Shown here piece by piece: positions 1 to 6,243 of a DNA stretch of 6,243 nt (positions are counted from its first letter, which is position 1; every line of letters starts with the position of its first letter). This stretch comes from Paraprevotella sp. (lineage in GTDB: Bacteria; Bacteroidota; Bacteroidia; Bacteroidales; Bacteroidaceae), in NCBI GenBank assembly GCA_017630975.1, contig JAGBUF010000350.1, forward strand, positions 1 to 6,243. The letters are read 5' to 3'. Both the position numbers and the translations under genes were made by a program. The notes beneath the pieces were generated by a model. It was not told the DNA's origin. It was given only the letters and a program-made list of their open reading frames with translations, and ran no database searches.

Positions 1-183
1 GAATCTTGACGGTTTGTTTCATTTTACCCTCATTGCTCATATCGTCTCTGTCAAACAAAAACGAACAAGCAACGAAGCTCTTGTACTACTTCTCTGTCTA
101 TGGAAAAATTTCAATGAACTCTTCTTTATTGCCCCGATTCAGTACCTGCGCCTTTCGTATGTCGCTGCACCTCCTCAAAAGCG
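1..183 (-). other. Probable leader of a ribosomal RNA operon (16S gene beyond the left edge)
   Basis: Downstream of the strong promoter the minus strand holds about 180 nt with no convincing coding frame. It contains AAGAAGAGTTCATTGAAAT (112-130) followed by a CATAGACA / GAAGTAGTACAAGAGC stretch (78-106). From memory, blocks like these (GAGTTC-TTGA, then AGTAGTACAAGAG) are typical of the pre-16S leader of Bacteroides rRNA operons and may be involved in antitermination or processing. The conserved 16S 5' end (AGAGTTTGATCCTGG) is not seen, so the 16S gene must start to the left of position 1. Short plus-strand open frames here have no promoter or family resemblance and are taken as chance. Confidence 0.7.
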
Positions 184-187
184 AGTG

Positions 188-219
188 CAAAGGTAAACAC
201 TTTTATCTTATCAACCAAA
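188..219 (-). promoter_or_regulatory. Strong Bacteroidetes sigma-ABfr-type promoter, probably of an rRNA operon
   Basis: On the minus strand a -33 element TTTG (216-219) is followed after exactly 20 bases by the -7 element TACCTTTG (188-195), a full match to the Bacteroidetes consensus TAnnTTTG with favoured spacing. Bases 220-245 upstream are A/T-rich, as UP-like regions of rRNA promoters often are. Transcription would start near 181-183 and run left out of the window. No protein start follows at a normal distance and the transcribed region resembles an rRNA leader, so I assign it to an rRNA operon. Confidence 0.8.
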
Positions 220-380
220 CTTTTCCATAAGAAAATTTTAAACGGAAAAGTCTTCAAAATTAATACTTATTACAATAATAAACAAGAAACATGTTGTAAA
301 ACATAACTTTAGAGCAAAAAAAACAAAGACGAAAAAAGAAGAAATTTTGAGTATAAATATTTTTAATTTCACTATACCCT
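220..380. other. A/T-rich intergenic DNA between lyase terminator and rRNA promoter
   Basis: No gene is visible. The stretch is strongly A/T-rich with an A-run on the plus strand around 316-342. Apart from the weaker promoter candidate and the UP-like A/T tract next to the main promoter, I see no repeat or conserved structure. Confidence 0.6.
255..285 (-). promoter_or_regulatory. Second, weaker promoter candidate upstream of the rRNA leader
   Basis: The minus strand has TAATTTTG (255-262), a match to TAnnTTTG, preceded after 20 bases by TTG (283-285; the full -33 consensus is TTTG, here CTTG). Its start site would fall near 248, about 65 bases upstream of the main start, giving a tandem arrangement. 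The region is very A/T-rich, so a chance match is quite possible. Confidence 0.4.
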
Positions 381-416
381 AAACAATAAAACCGCCGATG
401 GGCGGTTCTATTGCTT
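381..416 (-). terminator. Rho-independent terminator after the lyase gene
   Basis: Two 16-base arms (381-396 and 401-416) flank a 4-base loop (397-400). The core is AACCGCC / GGCGGTT. Read on the minus strand, all 16 positions pair if two G-U pairs are allowed, and the 3' arm is U-rich (TTTTATTGTTT). On the plus strand the same two positions become A-C mismatches and the following bases are A-rich rather than T-rich, so the element is oriented for minus-strand transcription. It starts 15 bases past the lyase stop codon and separates that gene from the probable rRNA promoter downstream. Confidence 0.85.
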
Positions 417-431
417 AAAAAAATCATTTCG

Positions 432-3400
432 TTAGTGAACGACTTGTTTCTTTCCATTAACTATATATACTCCTGGGGGGAGGCCTTTAAGTGCATTTTC
501 ACGTTTCACATTATTTCTTAATAGCACACCGCTAATACTATATACCGAAACATTTTCGTCACTTTGTTCAGACTGCACTCTTTGGACGGAAACTAAGTCG
601 CCATCAACATAAACATTCATAATATGAACATTGTTTGCTCCTTCCAACAAGGCATAACCTGAGAGTCCTTTCACTTCATCGCCTGTCTCAGCGCGGAAAA
701 ACGCCTTACCGGTAAAACGGAATGCATTATGGTTGTCTAAAGTCGTAACCCCAGATGTACCCTTTAATGTCAGCGTAACATCACCGGATGTCACACTCAC
801 TTCACCAACATTGAAAGATTGGAGTTCGATACGCACTTTTTCATAAGTGACAGACGACACTGATGCTTTCACTTGTACTAAATATGGAACTCCCGCTTTC
901 ATTTCTCTCACATCAACAAATTTTATGTCACAGATTCCTTCCGCAATATCAATTGCATCCAATGCTTTAACATCGGCAAAAACCTTCTTTACTTGTGCTG
1001 ATGTCAAGTCAAAAGGCAATGTCACCAAGTTCCAACCATCAGCTGTCATCTCTTGTTCTACTGTTGCATTGCAATACAAACCATCTTGTACCGTCAACTC
1101 TGCATCATTTTCAGAAAGTAATACATCACTAACGCCATAATACATCAGACTGACATCAGCCAAGCCGACCCAATTCGCTGTATTAACAGCACCGGCAACA
1201 AGTCCAATTTCAGCTTTCTTAGAAGTGACAACTCCATTTACCGTATAATAATTCAAGACGTCACTAGTAACCTCCACCTTATCGGAATTGAGATAAACAC
1301 TGATACCATCATCAACATATTCCGTTCCAAACTGGTTAACTCGGAACGCAGCCATTGTCAAAGTGTAATTTCCATTTGGCAATCCTGTCACCGTTTGATA
1401 AATCGGGCGAGTTCCACCATTGAAGATATATCCTTCAATATCCCACTTTTCAAAGAACCAATTCCCAACATATTCTCCATTCTGCTCTGCATTATTCATT
1501 GGACCGAAATTACCTGTTCCGTCTGTCAACCACGTACCTTCGACCTTACCTGATGCATTCGGAACCTTAAATGTATAATCAAATCCTATGCCATTGATTG
1601 GCACTGCTCCTACCACATAAGCCTGACGCGCAGCCTCCATCTTTTCACAATGTGCGTTAATCTCCGCCTGCGTTGTAGCTTTTTCTACATCCGTTTCGGC
1701 TGTGGCAATCGCCTTTTTGAACGTAGTCATAGTTGATGAATACGTCGGCACAGAATTTTCAGCAATAACCTCCAATATATTTTTCATCGCAAGATATCGG
1801 CCATAAGCCATCTTTACGGAATTCGCCTGCTCTGCTACAGCGGATAAATTGGCCAACGCTTTTGACAAAGAATCAGCACTAATATTTTGCACATCCACAT
1901 TCAATGCTTTGTCCAAAATCTGCTCTACGGCTTGTGGTAAAGAGTCTCTATTCAGTTCCCCAACTTGTTCTACAACTTCCGACCAATTCTTCAGTAAATC
2001 ATTTTCTCCGAATCCCAAAAACTCTATTCGAAAATCGTTCAAAATACACCACATATCCGTTTGCTCACATGCTGCTCCTATCGTCAGTTTTCCATCGGTA
2101 GAGAAAACATTGATGCTGATCCGCCCATCGCTTAAATCGGCATTCATCTGATCGGCATTCTGTCCCAAATGCAATGTCAAATCCGTTCCTTCTTGAATTG
2201 TTGCATCCGTTGCGAACTCCTTAATAACCACACCACCTGTTTGTTTGGCATAAAGATAAAAGTTCCTGTTTGTCGTTGCCAAATTGCTACGAGCCTGCAT
2301 ACTGATGCGATAGTTACCCACAGGTAGATTATTGACCACTTGACTAAGATTAAATGTAGAATGATAGAACTCTGCCACACCCATGTTGAACATCGGATAA
2401 CCTGCATCACTTGAAGTCACCATCCAATGAGTTGTATTACACATATCCAGACTCGCATTCTTGACTTTCTCTGTCATATCAACAGGATACGTTTCTGAAG
2501 CATTTGTTATTCTATATTGTTTTATAGCATCCTTCAGTGCATGATAGGCAGCCATTCGCTCAGTCGCCTCTCCTTCACTCAACAACGTCTTAGCTTCAGC
2601 TAAAACTTCTTGTAATGTACCGTCATCAATACCGTATGTCAAGGTTTCCGCCTCAGCGATGATAGTTTTCAACATCATGACCGGGCTATAATACACAAGG
2701 TTGACATCAGACATCGTGGTCCATCGACAAGCATTGCCAGGCGCAGAACGTAACCCAATATCCAATTTGCCATCTGTTGTTACCTCTCCTACTACTGAAT
2801 GCTTGCGCATCTCCGCTACTGACATTACATAAGACACTCCGTCGTTGGCGTACAATTCTATACAACCTGTTTGGTGTTCTTTTTGGGTGGCAACTTCCAT
2901 ACGATAGACACCTATCGGCATATTGGACAGCACTTGATAAATGACACGTTCTCCAACTGCGAAACTTGCTGTACACCATCTTTCAATCATATTCACATCC
3001 AACGCATCTCCACGCTTGGTATCAGAACCATCAATTGGGAATATATGATAATTTCCACCTAAAGCTTCGGTCTTCCACGCTGTAATTTCATCAAACCACA
3101 CATCAGCACCGGTTGCCGGAAAATCAGCATCGCTCACCTTGGATGTCAAATCAACTTGAACCTCCGCATTTTCGAGGTACAACACCCACGCACGTTCCAT
3201 CGCATCGTATGCAGCATAGAACTTCTCTGCATCGTCTGCCGACATCAAAGCATCCATGGCCTCAGTTAATGGTTCGCAAGTCACATTATTCTCATCAACG
3301 TGAGCCTTATACCTATTATATATAGTAATAAATTCCGAGTAGCGTGCCTGAATAAGTTTGGCTTCACCTAACACACGCTGATAGGTCACAGCCGTGGCGA

Positions 3401-5861
3401 TATCATTACCCGTCAACAACTTCAATTCTTGCAAATTCGCATACACACCTGTTGTAACAGAATTTTCTGTTATTGCTTCTGCTTCTTGACGCATACGTGC
3501 CAAGTCCTCCTCAAGATGGTCTATCCCCAAATACAACAATGTATAATTATCCATCGCAAACCAATTGGCGCCATTCGCAGAGTTTCCATAATTTTGATCG
3601 CTCAAATTCTTAGCACCAAATGTAAACTTACCATCTTCACCCACATAAAGCATCACAGAAAAATACTCAGGAGCATTATCCAAAGTCGCTACAGACGTAT
3701 GCACACCATCAGCGAAAAGATAAATATCCTTGACATGCTCTTTTGCACCAGTTCCCACCTTGGCCTGTTGCGTAGCAATCGCCATGGCGCCCAGTTCGTA
3801 TTTTCCCGGTGTCAGCCCTTCTACCGTCTGTGAAATTTTGAAAGTTTCTTGTCCCCAACATGTCAAACCATCCTCTTCTGCCGGACGAAAACGTTCTATG
3901 AAAGCCGCATTGAACCCTGAAATCGCTGTACTCATCTTTTGGAAACCATCTACATTGGTTTTCCATAAATCAAGGTTTTTACAATCCGGGTCTGCCAATT
4001 TATCTGTCACATCATTCTTATTCGGAATGATATTGAATGTCCTTTCTATCTTTACTCCGGATTGGTTGGTTAAACGGAATATCAATTTATGTTCTTCGGT
4101 ATCTTTTAACGTATAAGTATGAGAACCGCCTGTCCCTAACAGATTACCATTCTCATCAAACCATTCCTCACGTTCTATAAAATTCCAATTGGTATAACTT
4201 GTAGTTACTGTCAATTGACGACCAACACCCATCAAAACATTCTCTCCTTCAACAAGCCTACCATTATAACTCGCTGTTACATTCAATGTACCGCGAACTC
4301 CTTCGCCACGTACCGCCACGGAGAACATCTGTTCACTTTCTACACCATTTTCATTGGTATATGTTACACGATACAGACGACTGCCATCAGCAGTTATGAC
4401 ACGTTGATTACCTTCTGATCCATCATCCCATTTCCAATTTCCTGTATCCGTCTCACCTTTCAACACAGTAGCCGTAAGGGTTAGTTTCGTTCCCGGTTCT
4501 ACATTTCGTATTTCTGCATAACGACGATTAATACCTGTACCACTGATCGTGGGCATGATAATTGTAGGCACCTTATCTGCTGTCACCGGTTTGTCATAAT
4601 GCATCAAATCACCAAATCCTGTATGATCATAGTGTCCGCTATTACCGCCATAAGATCCTCCACCACCTTCTATTCCGATGATATTCTTCATCGTTTGACA
4701 ATATGGCATATCCACTCCCATACGGTTTTTATAATGATTGATGAATAACTGCCAAATAGGACGCCATTGTCCGCGACCGGTACCATTCAACCCTGCCATC
4801 CACCAGTTCGTAGTATAAGGCAAATCATCTATTCCTGAATTGTAAGCCGCTACATATTCAGCAGCACCTGCCACCATCATAGAACCAGCCTTGCCCGGAA
4901 TCAAAGGGTTATACAAATTACAAAATGCATTATCTCCCTGGTTATAAGCTATCTGTAGTGCGTAGGACAATAGTCCCAGAGCCGCCATGGAATGTCCTTG
5001 GTCGCGACCACTCTCCTGCATCTGACAGAAGTAACCCAAAGGGCCACGACTATCCTTGTGGAACCAAGGTATCAACCCCCAGCCGTAGCCGGACAATCCT
5101 TGACCAAAGGCCTCCGGATGTAAACTGGTAACACAAACAGATTCATTACCGGGACCTTCTTTCAACCAATACATACCATAATTGTACAAATCGGGCAAAT
5201 CACAGAGTACACCTAAAGAAATACAAAACATCGCATTTCCCAAGCCCCAATTACTGTGATAATGATACCAATTCTGTTCTCTTAACACTGTATCGTGACG
5301 ACGTTCCAAGAAATCTTGCGCTACAGTAAACCAAACGTCAATCATATACTGTTTAAACAACTCAAATTCCTCTTTCGGCCATTTGTCATAATCGCGCATA
5401 ATCTCTGCAGCGTTGATAAACTCATAACCTGTAAATCCCGGTATCAAAGAGATATTGGTATTACCTCCTAATGCCTTATTCCAAATACGATATGCATTCA
5501 AAATCTCAATCGCGCCATTTGCTGCATTCTCATCACCAGTCAGTTTCCATAACAAAGCCAATTGATAAGCACGATGGGCATTACGATAAGCATTCATATA
5601 GTTTTCATCACCAGAAATTCCGCGCTTAATAACATCATTAACGCCCCATATACCACCATGATTACCCCTTACACCCGGCGCATTCTTCAGTACATCAAGT
5701 GCTGCCAGCGTTTGTTCATCTCCCGCCGCTATACGAGCCTTAATGTTCTCAAAATCCTCTTCCGAATGCAACAATCCCGGATGACGGAACGTTTGCGAAA
5801 AGACAGAAGTCATTGCTCCCATCATTATCGCCAAACCGCATAAAACCAATCTTTTTCTCAT
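432..5861 (-). CDS. Giant secreted multidomain polysaccharide lyase (alginate-lyase superfamily)
   Basis: Intact 1809-residue protein, probably a secreted or surface lyase cleaving a uronic-acid polysaccharide by beta-elimination. Residues 1-22 form a type I signal peptide (basic MRKR, hydrophobic core, cleavage likely after VFS; no lipobox in a usable place). Residues 24-420 resemble the alginate-lyase superfamily: an opening HPGLLHSEEDF, SNWGLGNA (203-210), LHPEAFGQGLSGYG (247-260) and QESGRDQGH (282-290), then NQG (307-309). Plausible active-site residues are N204, H248, R286, H290 and Y300; this is inference. Then come two Ig-like domains (436-518, 525-614), four jelly-roll-like modules (618-779, 903-1058, 1127-1283, 1427-1576) separated by helical FIVAR-like linkers, a beta-rich domain (about 1583-1760) containing GWNLVTLPFDLT, and a sorting-like tail (1770-1809). 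Single lyase domains are about 400 residues, so most of this protein is accessory. The ATG at 5861 is chosen because the signal peptide follows directly. The substrate (alginate, glucuronan or other) is undetermined. Confidence 0.88.
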   Translation of the reverse strand: MRKRLVLCGLAIMMGAMTSVFSQTFRHPGLLHSEEDFENIKARIAAGDEQTLAALDVLKNAPGVRGNHGGIWGVNDVIKRGISGDENYMNAYRNAHRAYQLALLWKLTGDENAANGAIEILNAYRIWNKALGGNTNISLIPGFTGYEFINAAEIMRDYDKWPKEEFELFKQYMIDVWFTVAQDFLERRHDTVLREQNWYHYHSNWGLGNAMFCISLGVLCDLPDLYNYGMYWLKEGPGNESVCVTSLHPEAFGQGLSGYGWGLIPWFHKDSRGPLGYFCQMQESGRDQGHSMAALGLLSYALQIAYNQGDNAFCNLYNPLIPGKAGSMMVAGAAEYVAAYNSGIDDLPYTTNWWMAGLNGTGRGQWRPIWQLFINHYKNRMGVDMPYCQTMKNIIGIEGGGGSYGGNSGHYDHTGFGDLMHYDKPVTADKVPTIIMPTISGTGINRRYAEIRNVEPGTKLTLTATVLKGETDTGNWKWDDGSEGNQRVITADGSRLYRVTYTNENGVESEQMFSVAVRGEGVRGTLNVTASYNGRLVEGENVLMGVGRQLTVTTSYTNWNFIEREEWFDENGNLLGTGGSHTYTLKDTEEHKLIFRLTNQSGVKIERTFNIIPNKNDVTDKLADPDCKNLDLWKTNVDGFQKMSTAISGFNAAFIERFRPAEEDGLTCWGQETFKISQTVEGLTPGKYELGAMAIATQQAKVGTGAKEHVKDIYLFADGVHTSVATLDNAPEYFSVMLYVGEDGKFTFGAKNLSDQNYGNSANGANWFAMDNYTLLYLGIDHLEEDLARMRQEAEAITENSVTTGVYANLQELKLLTGNDIATAVTYQRVLGEAKLIQARYSEFITIYNRYKAHVDENNVTCEPLTEAMDALMSADDAEKFYAAYDAMERAWVLYLENAEVQVDLTSKVSDADFPATGADVWFDEITAWKTEALGGNYHIFPIDGSDTKRGDALDVNMIERWCTASFAVGERVIYQVLSNMPIGVYRMEVATQKEHQTGCIELYANDGVSYVMSVAEMRKHSVVGEVTTDGKLDIGLRSAPGNACRWTTMSDVNLVYYSPVMMLKTIIAEAETLTYGIDDGTLQEVLAEAKTLLSEGEATERMAAYHALKDAIKQYRITNASETYPVDMTEKVKNASLDMCNTTHWMVTSSDAGYPMFNMGVAEFYHSTFNLSQVVNNLPVGNYRISMQARSNLATTNRNFYLYAKQTGGVVIKEFATDATIQEGTDLTLHLGQNADQMNADLSDGRISINVFSTDGKLTIGAACEQTDMWCILNDFRIEFLGFGENDLLKNWSEVVEQVGELNRDSLPQAVEQILDKALNVDVQNISADSLSKALANLSAVAEQANSVKMAYGRYLAMKNILEVIAENSVPTYSSTMTTFKKAIATAETDVEKATTQAEINAHCEKMEAARQAYVVGAVPINGIGFDYTFKVPNASGKVEGTWLTDGTGNFGPMNNAEQNGEYVGNWFFEKWDIEGYIFNGGTRPIYQTVTGLPNGNYTLTMAAFRVNQFGTEYVDDGISVYLNSDKVEVTSDVLNYYTVNGVVTSKKAEIGLVAGAVNTANWVGLADVSLMYYGVSDVLLSENDAELTVQDGLYCNATVEQEMTADGWNLVTLPFDLTSAQVKKVFADVKALDAIDIAEGICDIKFVDVREMKAGVPYLVQVKASVSSVTYEKVRIELQSFNVGEVSVTSGDVTLTLKGTSGVTTLDNHNAFRFTGKAFFRAETGDEVKGLSGYALLEGANNVHIMNVYVDGDLVSVQRVQSEQSDENVSVYSISGVLLRNNVKRENALKGLPPGVYIVNGKKQVVH
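435..554 (-). other. C-terminal sorting-like tail of the lyase (type IX secretion CTD-like)
   Basis: The last 40 residues contain VSVYSISGVLL, then a basic stretch (RNNVKREN), then GLPPGVYIVNGKKQVV and a final H. The pattern (V-Y-[ND/S]-x-x-G, a turn, L-P-x-G-[VI]-Y-[IV]-V, a lysine pair and a short hydrophobic end) is that of the Bacteroidetes type A C-terminal domain used for type IX secretion and surface attachment. Many gut Bacteroidales proteins keep such a tail although the organism lacks a full type IX system, so export by this route is inference; the type IX genes are not in the window. Confidence 0.65.
1134..4010 (-). repeat. Four diverged tandem copies of a jelly-roll-like module with helical linkers
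   Basis: Within the lyase gene, a module of about 150-160 codons occurs four times: 3525-4010, 2688-3155, 2013-2483 and 1134-1583. Each copy has the same landmarks in the same order. First is a strand-turn motif: ISQTVEGLTPGKYEL, IYQVLSNMPIGVYRM, LSQVVNNLPVGNYRI, IYQTVTGLPNGNYTL. Next is a short strand: DGKFTFGA, DGKLDIGL, DGKLTIGA, SKKAEIGL. Last is a closing aromatic strand: NWFAMDNYTLLYLG, RWTTMSDVNLVYYS, MWCILNDFRIEFLG, NWVGLADVSLMYYG. Copies 1-3 open with V(T/D)(D/L/M)T-like residues before a D/N-rich turn. The layout resembles galactose-binding-like carbohydrate-binding beta-sandwiches. Linkers at residues 783-900, 1062-1118 and 1286-1417 are Ala/Glu-rich and helical, like FIVAR units. 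Sugar binding is inferred. Confidence 0.8.
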
Positions 5862-6158
5862 GATATTTCAATTTTATATTTTGCACCTTTTATTCTATAT
5901 TACGAAAAAGGCTGGCATAATCACAAAAAAACATACTTTTTCCCATTTTTTACTTTAATCCATTTTTAATTTCGCAAAAATAACGAAAAGAAAGAACTAT
6001 ATTCCAAAAGAGCCTGCTATTTTCTATTATTTTTATTACTATCCGAAACCATGAAAAGCACCATTGATGAGTTTGACGACAATACATATAAACAAAACGG
6101 ATTCACAAGATTTTAAGATCTCATGACTCCGTCATTATTTCGCGATTACCTTTGTCTG
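5862..6158. other. Upstream intergenic region of the lyase, no clear gene
   Basis: About 300 bases lie between the lyase start and the possible end of the upstream gene. Besides the promoter candidate, the transcribed leader (5862-5968) carries a repeated AAAAATGG block on the minus strand (near 5943-5950 and 5960-5968) and no Shine-Dalgarno sequence; bases just before the ATG are A/T-rich, as usual in Bacteroidetes. A small inverted repeat, ATGAC-tcc-GTCAT (6123-6135), lies just past the upstream stop codon but lacks a clear T-tract, so it is at best a weak terminator. Confidence 0.5.
5975..6008 (-). promoter_or_regulatory. Candidate promoter of the lyase gene
   Basis: On the minus strand TTTG (6005-6008) is followed after 22 bases by TATTTTTG (5975-5982), matching the Bacteroidetes -33/-7 pattern with a spacer slightly longer than the usual 19-21. 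The start would be near 5968, leaving a 5' untranslated region of about 105 nt. This is the only TAnnTTTG match I found on this strand in the intergenic region, but its A/T-richness makes chance matches likely. Confidence 0.5.
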
Positions 6159-6243
6159 TCAAATGGTTTTCTCTATATTCCAAACAAAAGCTCTAAGGCC
6201 AAGCATTTCCGTTTCTACATCTATTGCATGTAGCTCTTCTAAC
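6159..6243 (-). CDS. Possible 3' end of an upstream gene, product unknown
   Basis: From the right edge, one minus-strand frame is open for 27 codons and ends with TGA at 6159-6161; the other two minus-strand frames stop early (one at its first codon). The peptide reads LEELHAIDVETEML, then GLRAFVWNIEKTI. It is acidic, amphipathic and probably helical, which is protein-like, and the gene would share the orientation of the lyase. I do not recognise the family. An open run of this length arises by chance fairly often, so this is tentative. Confidence 0.35.
   Translation of the reverse strand, partial: LEELHAIDVETEMLGLRAFVWNIEKTI

Noticed and set aside
6..230. Plus-strand open frames at the left edge (74 and 60 codons)
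   Set aside because: They run antisense through the inferred rRNA promoter and leader, overlap each other in different frames and resemble no family.
260..457. Minus-strand open frame of 65 codons overlapping the lyase end
   Set aside because: It reads through the terminator hairpin and A/T-rich DNA, giving a low-complexity peptide rich in F, Y, C and N; judged a chance frame.
3429..4116. Longer open frames opposite or within the lyase gene (for example 128 and 134 codons)
   Set aside because: They are shadows of the 1809-codon frame, with Ser/His/Cys-rich composition and no domain resemblance.
6051..6116. Plus-strand small open frame of 21 codons (starts MKSTIDEFDDN)
   Set aside because: The peptide looks protein-like, but there is no promoter pair or recognisable start context and it lies in A/T-rich intergenic DNA; too short to support without conservation data.
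6121..6135. Small inverted repeat ATGAC-tcc-GTCAT as terminator or operator
   Set aside because: Only five base pairs, no T-tract on either side; too weak to call as an element of its own.
6147..6154. Plus-strand TACCTTTG, a -7-like element
   Set aside because: No TTTG or TTG lies at a suitable distance upstream on that strand, and it falls within the possible upstream coding end.
6123..6233. Plus-strand open frame of 36 codons (starts MTPSLFRDYL)
   Set aside because: It lies opposite the more protein-like minus-strand frame, has no start context, and its composition (rich in F, Y, C, K) looks like a shadow.

Overview
The window looks like chromosomal DNA of a Bacteroidales bacterium (Bacteroides, Phocaeicola or Prevotella type). 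Three things point there: promoters of the phylum's TTTG / TAnnTTTG kind with no E. coli-like -35/-10 boxes, an A/T-rich translation start without a Shine-Dalgarno sequence, and one giant secreted protein that ends in a Bacteroidetes-type C-terminal sorting-like tail. Everything I can support lies on the minus strand, so the window reads right to left.

Right edge (6243 to about 5862): a possible last 27 codons of an upstream minus-strand gene (stop at 6159-6161), then about 300 bp of A/T-rich intergenic DNA. This holds a candidate promoter at 5975-6008 and an untranslated leader of roughly 105 nt.

Centre (5861 to 432): one intact 1809-residue gene fills 87% of the window. In order, the product has a signal peptide, an alginate-lyase-superfamily catalytic domain, two Ig-like domains, four copies of a jelly-roll-like module separated by helical FIVAR-like linkers, a further beta-rich domain, and a short tail resembling type IX secretion C-terminal signals. 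It is most likely a secreted or surface-anchored polysaccharide lyase for a uronic-acid polymer. The substrate cannot be read from the sequence.

Left edge (431 to 1): a strong intrinsic terminator (381-416) sits just after the lyase stop codon. About 190 bp further is a near-ideal Bacteroidetes promoter (188-219) followed by some 180 nt of non-coding DNA that resembles the leader of a Bacteroides ribosomal RNA operon. The 16S gene itself would start just beyond position 1. A second, weaker promoter candidate (255-285) lies upstream and could make a tandem pair.

The genes do not form an operon inside this window: the lyase is a single transcription unit between its own promoter and terminator, next to a probable rRNA operon. 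I found no CRISPR array, insertion sequence, tRNA or evident new multi-gene system. The unusual content is the architecture of the giant lyase and the inferred rRNA operon control region at the edge.
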